DNA from: CAZLYK01 sp964563495
Lineage (GTDB): Bacteria > Acidobacteriota > Blastocatellia > RBC074
DNA: 33,109 bases
NCBI GenBank assembly: GCA_964563495.1
Contig: CAZLYK010000052.1
Span: forward strand, 1-33,109
Direction of reading: 5' to 3'
The position numbers were made by a program, and so were the translations under genes. Of this stretch, positions 1-6,968 are shown piece by piece. The notes under the pieces were generated by a model that had not been told where the DNA came from, made no database searches, and saw only the letters and a list, made by a program, of their open reading frames with translations. Position 1 is the stretch's first letter. Each line of letters starts with the position of its first letter.

Positions 1-6
1 TCCTGA

Positions 7-786
7 TCAGCCCATGGGCGCGAGCGTACCCAGGATATGATAACCACCATCGACGTAGACCACCTCTCCGGTGATACCTCTCCCGAGCGAGCTCAAGAGA
101 AAGACAGCCGTATCGCCGACCTCCGCCTGTTCCGTCGCGTGACGCAGCGGGGCAATCTCGCGATGATGATCGACCATCTTGCTGATCCCCGAGACGCCGC
201 GGGCCGCAAGGGTCTTGATCGGACCGGCTGAGATCGCGTTGACGCGGATTCCGCGCGGCCCCAGATCGTTCGCCAGATAGCGGACCGTCGCTTCGAGTGC
301 GGCCTTGGCCACCCCCATCACGTTGTAGTGCGGGACGACGCGTTCGGCACCCAGATAAGTCAGGGTGATGATCGAACCACCGTCCTTCATGAGCGGCAGC
401 GCCGCGCGTGAGACGGCGACGAGCGAATACGCGCTCACGTCCAGAGCCGTGGCAAAACCCTGCCGCGAGGTGTTGATAAACTCTCCGGTCAGCTCTTCGC
501 GCGGAGCGAATGCAACCGAATGAACGAGAAAATCGATCTGCCCAAGATCGGCCTCGACATTCCTGATAAACTCCGCGATCTGATCGTCATTGCCGACATC
601 GCAGGGATATGTCCGGGCACCCTCGATCGTCTGAGCCAGCTCTTCGACATTTTCCCTCAATCGTTCGTTCTGGTAATTGAACATGAGCCTGGCGCCTTCA
701 CGCACGGCCGCCTGAGCGATCGCCCAGGCGATACTGTGTTTGTTCGCCACCCCGATGATCAGTCCGTTTTTGCCTTCCAGCAACAT
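7..786 (-). CDS. fabI: Enoyl-[acyl-carrier-protein] reductase, FabI type
   Basis: This gene should encode the NADH-dependent reductase that completes each elongation cycle of type II fatty-acid synthesis in the cytoplasm by reducing trans-2-enoyl-ACP. The 259-residue product is normal length for FabI. It has the modified nucleotide-binding start (GVANKHSIAWAIA) and the FabI signature SVAFAPREEL. The active-site block YLGAERVVPHYNVMGVAK carries the Tyr-x6-Lys pair that separates FabI from ordinary SDRs. I start it at ATG 786 because GAGAGG lies about 9 nt upstream and FabI proteins begin with a short stretch like MLLEGKNGLI; the frame stays open to 876, but those extra residues look non-native. 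It is divergent from the DapA-like gene across 119 bp. The gene is complete, with its stop 6 bp from the window edge. Confidence 0.95.
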   Translation of the reverse strand: MLLEGKNGLIIGVANKHSIAWAIAQAAVREGARLMFNYQNERLRENVEELAQTIEGARTYPCDVGNDDQIAEFIRNVEADLGQIDFLVHSVAFAPREELTGEFINTSRQGFATALDVSAYSLVAVSRAALPLMKDGGSIITLTYLGAERVVPHYNVMGVAKAALEATVRYLANDLGPRGIRVNAISAGPIKTLAARGVSGISKMVDHHREIAPLRHATEQAEVGDTAVFLLSSLGRGITGEVVYVDGGYHILGTLAPMG

Positions 787-905
787 AAATTTTGCCTCTC
801 TTTGGATGATATTTTTCGCCCTCAGCCGGTGAAGATAGCACGAATGGCCGGGACTCCGGAAATATCTGACTGGCAAACCGGCCGAATCTATGCTGATATC
901 TCAAG

Positions 906-1859
906 ATGAAAAACAATCCGGTCACACCCGAAGATCTGCGCGGTGTTTTCCCCGTCCCACCTTTGGCGCGCAGGGACGATGCGCGGCGCTCGATCGATTT
1001 CAAAGAGAATGACCGCCTCGTCCGTCATTTGACCGAAGGCGGGATGACGCGCTTTCTATACGGCGGCAACGCATTTCTCTATCACCTGACGCTCGCGGAA
1101 TACGACGAGCTGCTCGGTTGGCTGAGCGGCTTTGCCGATGGCCTCTGGCCGATCCCCAGCCTTGGCCCGTCTTTCGGCCGGGCCATGGATCAGGCGGCCT
1201 TGCTCCGCCGCCATAAATTTCCGTGCGCCATGATGCTGCCGTGCGGCGATCCGCGCGACGCCGCAGGGCTGGAGAGAGGGTTGCGCGAAGTGGCCGAAGC
1301 GGCCGCCACGCCGCTCATCCTCTACCTCAAAGATGAGAATAATTTCGGCGCCGACAAGCATGCGGGTTTGGACGTCATCGCGCGTCTGGTCGACGAGGGT
1401 CTGTGCGTTTGGATCAAGTACGCCGTCGTCAGAGAGAACCCGGTTCAGGACGCTTATCTTGGATCGCTGCTCGGCCGTGTAGATCGTGGTCGAGTGATCA
1501 GCGGCATCGGCGAACGGCCGGCGGTGAGCCACCTGCGCGATTGGGGGTTGCCCGGTTTCACGACCGGGTCGGGCTGCATCGCTCCACGGCTGAGCCGGGC
1601 GATCTTCGAAGCCTGCCTCCGCCGGGATTTTGAAGCGGCCGAGAGAGTTCGAGCGGAATTCCTGCCGCTCGAGGATCTGCGCGACGCGTGGAATCCGGCG
1701 AAAGTGCTCCATTACGCCACACAACTTTGCGGCGTGGCGGAAACCGGGCCGATCCAGCCCTTCCTCTCGGAACTCCCAGCTGACCGGATCGAACAGCTCG
1801 CGCCGGTCGCGCAGAGGCTGAAAGAAATAGACAGGATTAACAGGATTGAAGAGGATTAA
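906..1859 (+). CDS. DapA/dihydrodipicolinate synthase-family aldolase
   Basis: This 317-residue protein has the DapA (class I aldolase, TIM barrel) layout. A YGGNAF segment around residues 52-57 lies where the family has its GGTGE-like loop. Tyr140 (LILYLKDEN) and Lys171 (VWIKYA) fit the catalytic Tyr and the Schiff-base Lys. Family members join or split pyruvate-type substrates, but divergence is too large to name one, and the neighbours (fabI, an aldehyde dehydrogenase) do not settle it. True DapA is less likely because the core motifs are altered. The last ten residues, IDRINRIEED, are encoded by an intergenic palindromic repeat read in frame, so the protein seems to have gained a repeat-derived tail. 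No clear Shine-Dalgarno sequence precedes the ATG. Confidence 0.8.
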   Translation: MKNNPVTPEDLRGVFPVPPLARRDDARRSIDFKENDRLVRHLTEGGMTRFLYGGNAFLYHLTLAEYDELLGWLSGFADGLWPIPSLGPSFGRAMDQAALLRRHKFPCAMMLPCGDPRDAAGLERGLREVAEAAATPLILYLKDENNFGADKHAGLDVIARLVDEGLCVWIKYAVVRENPVQDAYLGSLLGRVDRGRVISGIGERPAVSHLRDWGLPGFTTGSGCIAPRLSRAIFEACLRRDFEAAERVRAEFLPLEDLRDAWNPAKVLHYATQLCGVAETGPIQPFLSELPADRIEQLAPVAQRLKEIDRINRIEED

Positions 1860-1962
1860 ACAAGATTATTTAAAAAGGGGTGTGTTGGTAGTTATCATTA
1901 CCACCCCCTTTTCAACAATCCTGTTTAATCCTCTTCAATCCTGTTAATCCTGTCTATTTCTT
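1822..1962. repeat. GACAGGATT-family palindrome, copy 1, between convergent genes
   Basis: The 46-bp arms 1822-1867 and 1917-1962 are inverted copies matching at 45 of 46 positions. Each arm is a run of imperfect GACAGGATT units with GGATT/AGATT recurring every 9-10 bp. The middle holds a second, weaker palindrome: a G-rich run near 1877-1880 opposes a C-rich run near 1903-1908. The left arm encodes the C-terminus of the DapA-like protein. The right arm ends on the TAA stop of the converging aldehyde dehydrogenase (1961-1963). RNA from either strand could fold into a long hairpin, but no clear U-tract follows, so a terminator role is only inferred. Confidence 0.9.
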
Positions 1963-3403
1963 ACATGAGCAGGGTCTTGACTTCGAGAAACTCTTCGAGG
2001 CCGTATTTTCCCAGCTCGCGGCCGTGACCTGATTGTTTATAGCCTCCGAAGGGAGCCAATGGATTGAACCTGCCGCCGTTGATTTCGACCTGACCGGTGC
2101 GCAAGCGGCGCGCGACGCGTTTGGCCCGATCGGGGTCGGCCGACCAGACTCCACCCGAGAGGCCATAGATTGTGTCGTTTGCAATCCGGACGGCGTCTGC
2201 TTCATCCTCGTAAGGGATGATCGAGAGGACGGGACCGAAGATCTCCTCTTGCGCGATGGTCATATCGTTACGGACATCGGCGAAGACAGTCGGGCGGACA
2301 AAAAATCCTTTGGCGATTCCATCCGGCATGTCGGTTCCACCGGTGACCAGCGTCGCCCCCTCATCGATGCCCTGCCTGATGTAATTGACTACGCGTTCAC
2401 GCTGGGTCGCCGAAACCAGCGGCCCGAGCTTGAATTTTCCTTCCCTCGGATCGCCGACGGTGAAACTCTCGGCCACGCGCCTGGCGATGGCGACCGCCTC
2501 CTGGTGGCGGGATTTGGGGACGAGCATGCGCGTCAACGCGGAACAGGTTTGACCTGAGTTGAAGTAACAATTACCGACGCCGCTGGCGATCGCCTTTTCG
2601 AGATCGGCGTCGTCGAGGATGATGTTGGCCGATTTCCCTCCCAGTTCCAGCGAAACGCGTTTGACGGTCTTCGCCGCGACCTCGCTGACCCGCTTGCCGG
2701 CGCGCGTCGAGCCGGTGAACGAAACCATATCGACATCCGGATGTCCCGCGATCGCCTCACCGACGACCGGGCCGTACCCCGTCACCAGGTTAAAGACTCC
2801 CGCCGGCAATCCGACCGCGTCGATGATCTCCGCCAGGACAAACGCGGTCAGCGGCGCGACCTCGCTGGGCTTCAAGACGACGGTGCAGCCCGCGGCCAGC
2901 GCCGGCGCCACCTTGGCGACAACCTGGTGCAGCGGATAGTTCCACGGTGTGATACACCCAACCACACCGACCGGTTCTTTGACCACCAGCGATCTATCTA
3001 TCTTCTCTTCAAACTGAAAGTCGCCGAGAAGTTTGGCGTACGATCCCATAACCATCGCCGGCATTCCGGCCTGGACGGCGGTCGCGAGCGGCAAGGGCAT
3101 GCCAACCTCACTGGCGATGATGGCGGCGATCTCATCCTTGCCCTGGTTGAGCTTCTCAGAGATGAGCTGCAGGAATTTCGCCCGCTCTTCACTGGAGGTC
3201 GTCGACCATCTCTCAAAGGCGGCTTTGGCCGCAGCCACCGCCTGATTGACGTCTTCCGGCACCCCTTCGGGAACTCGCCCCATGACCTCCTCGGTCGTCG
3301 AATTGATGACGTCGATCATCCCCGAACCGATCGGTTTCACCCACTGGCCATTAATGTAGAGCTTGTCGTGAACTTTGATCCTGATTTTGGCGGATGCTTC
3401 CAT
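1961..3403 (-). CDS. NAD(P)-dependent aldehyde dehydrogenase
   Basis: A 480-residue ALDH-superfamily enzyme that should oxidise an aldehyde to the acid in the cytoplasm. The oxyanion Asn155 (TPWNYP), the Lys of VVLKPSE, the SFTGSTRAGKRV cofactor loop, general-base Glu253 (SLELGGK) and nucleophile Cys287 (NSGQTCSA) are all visible. The C-terminal EEIFGPVL and FGGYKQSGHGRE blocks are intact. Substrate cannot be told from sequence. I start it at ATG 3403, which has GGAG 10 nt upstream; the frame runs open to 3745, but the extension is repetitive, crosses the divergent promoter region and overlaps the next gene. It is divergent from an SDR gene and shares a dyad-containing control region with it, suggesting coordinated alcohol/aldehyde or lipid-derived metabolism. 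Confidence 0.93.
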   Translation of the reverse strand: MEASAKIRIKVHDKLYINGQWVKPIGSGMIDVINSTTEEVMGRVPEGVPEDVNQAVAAAKAAFERWSTTSSEERAKFLQLISEKLNQGKDEIAAIIASEVGMPLPLATAVQAGMPAMVMGSYAKLLGDFQFEEKIDRSLVVKEPVGVVGCITPWNYPLHQVVAKVAPALAAGCTVVLKPSEVAPLTAFVLAEIIDAVGLPAGVFNLVTGYGPVVGEAIAGHPDVDMVSFTGSTRAGKRVSEVAAKTVKRVSLELGGKSANIILDDADLEKAIASGVGNCYFNSGQTCSALTRMLVPKSRHQEAVAIARRVAESFTVGDPREGKFKLGPLVSATQRERVVNYIRQGIDEGATLVTGGTDMPDGIAKGFFVRPTVFADVRNDMTIAQEEIFGPVLSIIPYEDEADAVRIANDTIYGLSGGVWSADPDRAKRVARRLRTGQVEINGGRFNPLAPFGGYKQSGHGRELGKYGLEEFLEVKTLLM

Positions 3404-3445
3404 AGGTTTCTCCGGAAATTTAAATTTGTGATTGAGCGAGGTTGA

Positions 3446-3475
3446 AGTATCAACAAGCGTTTGCCGGGTTGTCAA
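3446..3475 (-). promoter_or_regulatory. Candidate sigma-70 promoter for the aldehyde dehydrogenase
   Basis: Read on the minus strand, a perfect TTGACA (3475-3470) and GATACT (3451-3446) are 18 nt apart. Transcription would start near 3439, leaving a leader of about 36 nt before ATG 3403. The -35 box lies inside a dyad shared with the divergent SDR gene. Confidence 0.45.
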
Positions 3476-3491
3476 GCCGGCGATCTTGACA
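3470..3491. promoter_or_regulatory. Dyad TGTCAAG-N8-CTTGACA: candidate shared operator of divergent genes
   Basis: Two perfect 7-bp inverted arms (3470-3476 and 3485-3491) are separated by CCGGCGAT. Each arm contains a TTGACA box, one facing each gene. The symmetry may simply be two back-to-back -35 elements, or it may bind a dimeric regulator controlling both genes. The plus-strand TTGACA (3486-3491) is followed 16-17 nt later by only a weak -10 (GATAGG). Confidence 0.4.
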
Positions 3492-3572
3492 GCCGCGACG
3501 TTTAAACGATAGGGTTGCGACTCCCATTTCAGATTCCCATGATAATTATGATAATAAGGAGCGTCACCAGTA

Positions 3573-4337
3573 ATGAACAAGACTGACCTTTCCGGAAAAG
3601 TAGCGATCGTCACCGGCGGAGGCCGCGGGATCGGCAAGGCGATCACCGAGCGTTTGGCCGGAGCGGGAGCAAATGTAGTCATCGCCAGCCGCAAAATCGA
3701 GAACCTGGAATCGACGGTCAAAGAGTTCGCCGCTCTGCCGGGCAAAATTTTTCCCTGCGTCTGTCACGTCGGGCGAACCGATCAACTGGAGGCGCTGGTC
3801 AATCAGACCGAGAAACAGTTCGGCCCGGTGGATATTCTGGTCAACAACAGCGCGACCAATATCGGTCAGGGTCCGGCTCTAGATGTGACCGACGAGATGT
3901 TCGCCAAGATGTTCGAGGTCAATGTCGTCTCGGCCCTCCGCCTGATCCGGCTGACGGCGCCGAAGATGATCGAGCGCAAGAGCGGCGGATCGATCATCAA
4001 TATCGCTTCGATCGCCGGTCTGCGGCCCCAGCCTGGCGGTTTACTCTACAGCGCGACCAAAGCCGCATTGATCATGATGACGCGCAACTGGGCGGTCGAA
4101 TTCGGCCGCCATAACATCCGTGTCAACGCGATCGCGCCGGGGCTGATCGAGACGGATTTCAGCGAATATTTCTGGAAGAATGAAAATCACGTGAAGAGGC
4201 TCGAAACCATCCAGCCGATCCCGCGCGTCGGCCGGCCGGATGAGATCGGCGGGATGGCTCTTTATCTGGCTTCCGATGAATCGTCATTTGTCACCGGACA
4301 AGTCTTCGTCGTCGATGGCGGCGCGACGGCGCTTTAG
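3573..4337 (+). CDS. Short-chain dehydrogenase/reductase (SDR)
   Basis: A classical SDR of 254 residues, the usual length. It has the Rossmann motif TGGGRGIG (14-21), NNSAT (91-95) in place of NNAG, and a catalytic Ser146, Tyr159, Lys163 set (YSATK). The C-terminus has the SDR ending TGQVFVVDGG. Such enzymes interconvert alcohols and carbonyls with NAD(P)H. Overall it resembles the DHRS4/FabG-like group, but the substrate is open. AAGGAG lies 11 nt before the ATG. Because it is divergent from an aldehyde dehydrogenase with a shared dyad, an alcohol-to-aldehyde-to-acid pair is a reasonable guess, not a demonstrated one. Confidence 0.93.
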   Translation: MNKTDLSGKVAIVTGGGRGIGKAITERLAGAGANVVIASRKIENLESTVKEFAALPGKIFPCVCHVGRTDQLEALVNQTEKQFGPVDILVNNSATNIGQGPALDVTDEMFAKMFEVNVVSALRLIRLTAPKMIERKSGGSIINIASIAGLRPQPGGLLYSATKAALIMMTRNWAVEFGRHNIRVNAIAPGLIETDFSEYFWKNENHVKRLETIQPIPRVGRPDEIGGMALYLASDESSFVTGQVFVVDGGATAL

Positions 4338-4396
4338 TTTATACTGGTCTTCAATTCAGGCTAATTTCGTTCCCCAGCTGAGATTAATAAGAAGTT

Positions 4397-5812
4397 ATGT
4401 TCGATAAATTTCGCGAAGAGTGTGGGGTCTTCGGTATTTACGGCCACGATGAAGCGGCGCGACTGACCTATCTGGGCCTTTATGCGCTCCAGCATCGCGG
4501 GCAGGAATCGGCCGGGATCGTCTCATCAACCGGCGAGCGCCTCGAGGTCGAACGTGGGATGGGTCACGTCAGCGAGATCTTTAAAGAGGATCATCTGGCG
4601 AGGCTCCCCGGGAATTCGGCGATCGGCCACGTCCGATACTCAACCGCCGGGAAGGTCAGCATCAACGAGGCTCAGCCGTTTTTGGTCAAATGCAGTTTCG
4701 GCCAGATCGCGCTCTGCCACAACGGCAACCTGCCGGATGCAACCGAGGTCCGGCGCAAGCTCGAATGCGAGGGCGCGATCTTTTCCTCGACTTCCGACAC
4801 CGAGGTCGTGCTTCATCGGATCGCTCGATCGCGCGCCGGTAATCTGGTCGACGCGATCATCGAGGCCTTGGGTTACGACAATGGCGCGTTTTCGATGCTC
4901 TTCGCCACTCCCCAACAACTGATCGCCGTGCGCGACCCTCGCGGCTTCCGCCCGCTCTGTCTCGGCGTGCTCGATGGAGCCACGGTTTTTGCTTCTGAAA
5001 CCTGCGCCTTCGACCTGATCGGCGCCCGGTATGTCCGGGATCTCGAGCCGGGTGAAATTGTCGTCGTCGATGCTCAAGGCGTAAAATCGCTCCATCCATT
5101 CCCGTCCAAACCGGTCAGTCAATGCATCTTCGAGCACGTCTATTTCTCGCGCCCCGACTCGATCGTTTTTGGACGGAGCGTCAATAAGAGCCGGCACCTG
5201 CTCGGTCGCCACCTGGCGCGCGAATGCCCGGCCGACGCGGATATCATCGTCCCGGTTCCCGATTCGGGCGTGGCGGCGGCCATTGGTTACGCCGCGGAAT
5301 CAGGACTCAAGTTCCGCTTCGGCCTCATGCGCAACCACTATATCGGTAGAACCTTTATCGAGCCGCGATCGCAGATTCGCCACTTCGGCGTCAAGATCAA
5401 GCTCAACCCGGTGCGCGACCTGATCGAGGGACGCCGGGTCGTCCTGATCGACGACTCGATCGTCCGCGGGACTACCTCGCAGAAGATTGTCAAGATGATG
5501 CGCGATGCCGGGGCGAAAGAAGTCCATATGCGAATCAGTTGCCCGCCAACCATCGCGCCCTGCTATTACGGCGTCGACACGCCGACGCGCGAGGAATTGA
5601 TCGCTTCGCAGCATTCGACCGAGGAGATCTGCCGATTTCTGGGCGCCGATTCCCTCGGTTATTTGAGTATGAAGGGGCTGCTTGAAGCGGTTGGAGATCC
5701 GGCCAATCAAAAATTCTGCACCGCCTGCTACACCGGGCAATATCCGACTCAACTGGGGGCCAACGTGCAGACCATCAGACAGCGAGAGGAGGAAGAGGCT
5801 CTTTCATTCTGA
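4397..5812 (+). CDS. purF: Amidophosphoribosyltransferase, Fe-S type
   Basis: PurF catalyses the first step of de novo purine synthesis, making 5-phosphoribosylamine from PRPP and glutamine. The 471-residue protein begins with eight residues and then Cys9 (EECGVFGI), so it is probably processed to expose the N-terminal nucleophile of the glutaminase domain. The phosphoribosyltransferase domain carries the PRPP loop VVLIDDSIVRGTT. Cys243, Cys389, Cys441 and Cys444 (the last two in CTAC) match the four cluster ligands of the Bacillus-type enzyme, so a 4Fe-4S cluster is expected. purM follows after 8 nt, so the two are very likely cotranscribed. Confidence 0.97.
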   Translation: MFDKFREECGVFGIYGHDEAARLTYLGLYALQHRGQESAGIVSSTGERLEVERGMGHVSEIFKEDHLARLPGNSAIGHVRYSTAGKVSINEAQPFLVKCSFGQIALCHNGNLPDATEVRRKLECEGAIFSSTSDTEVVLHRIARSRAGNLVDAIIEALGYDNGAFSMLFATPQQLIAVRDPRGFRPLCLGVLDGATVFASETCAFDLIGARYVRDLEPGEIVVVDAQGVKSLHPFPSKPVSQCIFEHVYFSRPDSIVFGRSVNKSRHLLGRHLARECPADADIIVPVPDSGVAAAIGYAAESGLKFRFGLMRNHYIGRTFIEPRSQIRHFGVKIKLNPVRDLIEGRRVVLIDDSIVRGTTSQKIVKMMRDAGAKEVHMRISCPPTIAPCYYGVDTPTREELIASQHSTEEICRFLGADSLGYLSMKGLLEAVGDPANQKFCTACYTGQYPTQLGANVQTIRQREEEEALSF

Positions 5813-5820
5813 GCAGACTT

Positions 5821-6858
5821 ATGGCTGATCCGATCACCTACAAAGACGCCGGCGTAGATATCGACGCCGCCAATATCGCTACCTCACGGATCAAGAAACT
5901 GGCGCGGACGACTTTCAATGAAAATGTCATGTCGGAGATCGGGAGCTTCGGCGGGATGTTCAACGGCTCGTTTGCCGATATCCGCGACCCGGTGCTGGTC
6001 GCCAGCTGCGACGGCGTCGGGACAAAGCTCAAAGCCGCATTCGCAACCGGGATTCACAACACCGTCGGCTATGACCTGGTCGCGCATTGCATCAACGATA
6101 TCCTGGTCCAGGGCGCCCGGCCGCTCTTCTTCCTTGATTATATCGCGGTCGGCAAACTCGATCCGGATCTGATCGAACAGATCATCGAGGGGCTGACGCG
6201 CGGGTGCCGCGAAAGCGATTGCGTATTGCTCGGCGGCGAGACGGCGGAAATGCCCGAATTTTATCGCGAAGGCGAATACGACATCGCCGGGTTTATCGTT
6301 GGCGTGGTCGACCGGCGCAAAGTCATCAACGGTTCGCGCATAACGGCCGGCGACGTGATCATCGGTCTGCCCTCGATCGGCCTGCATACCAATGGTTACA
6401 GCCTCGCGCGCAAGATCCTTCTCGATGTCGGAGGTTTTCAAATCGAGGCTCACATCCCAGAACTCGGCTGCACGGTCGGTGAAGAGCTGCTCAAATCGCA
6501 CAAGAACTACTTTCCGGCGCTCTCCCGCCTGATCGAACACGAAGGCGTGATCAAAGGACTGGCTCACATCACCGGCGGCGGACTGATCGAAAATATCCCG
6601 CGCATCCTTCCAAGCAATGTCGATGCCGCGATCAAAGAAAGAAGCTGGCCGGCGCTGCCGGTCTTCGATCTCATGCAGCGGATCGGCAATGTACCGCACC
6701 AGGACATGCTCCGGACCTTCAATCTGGGGATAGGCATGGTCGTCGTCACCAGTCCCGGCTTTTTGCAATTTGTCCAGGACCAGTTCAACGTCGCGCGCCA
6801 ACCTTTCTACGTCATCGGCGAAATGGTCGATGGCCAGGGAAAAGTACAGTTCGTCTAA
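5821..6858 (+). CDS. purM: Phosphoribosylformylglycinamidine cyclo-ligase (AIR synthetase)
   Basis: PurM closes the imidazole ring, converting FGAM to AIR with ATP. The 345-residue length is typical. Family landmarks are the N-terminal YKDAGVDIDAA, the central SCDGVGTKLK, GYDLVAHCINDI, the LGGETAEMP block and the C-terminal HITGGGLIENIPR. It lies 8 nt after purF, and the pair is probably one transcript. A near-perfect hairpin repeat begins 5 nt after its stop codon, so the purFM mRNA would end in, or read through, a strong stem. Confidence 0.97.
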   Translation: MADPITYKDAGVDIDAANIATSRIKKLARTTFNENVMSEIGSFGGMFNGSFADIRDPVLVASCDGVGTKLKAAFATGIHNTVGYDLVAHCINDILVQGARPLFFLDYIAVGKLDPDLIEQIIEGLTRGCRESDCVLLGGETAEMPEFYREGEYDIAGFIVGVVDRRKVINGSRITAGDVIIGLPSIGLHTNGYSLARKILLDVGGFQIEAHIPELGCTVGEELLKSHKNYFPALSRLIEHEGVIKGLAHITGGGLIENIPRILPSNVDAAIKERSWPALPVFDLMQRIGNVPHQDMLRTFNLGIGMVVVTSPGFLQFVQDQFNVARQPFYVIGEMVDGQGKVQFV

Positions 6859-6862
6859 ATCG

Positions 6863-6949
6863 AATCGACAGGATTGACAGGATTATTGCAGGATTGGACA
6901 AGCGAGAGGCTTGTCCAATCCTGCAATAATCCTGTCGATCCTGTCGATT
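6863..6949. repeat. GACAGGATT-family palindrome, copy 2
   Basis: The 41-bp arms 6863-6903 and 6909-6949 match at 40 of 41 positions around the 5-nt loop GAGAG. The single mismatch becomes a G-U pair in one RNA strand. The copy begins 5 nt after the purM stop and ends 5 nt before the GGGAGG ribosome-binding site of the peptidase gene. It could therefore shape both the 3' end of one message and the leader of the next. Confidence 0.93.
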
Positions 6950-6968
6950 TAATGGGAGGATTTTCGAG

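Noticed and set aside
3404..3745. 114-residue N-terminal extension of the aldehyde dehydrogenase
   Set aside because: It overlaps the divergent SDR gene and promoter region; ATG 3403 has a good ribosome site and gives normal family length.
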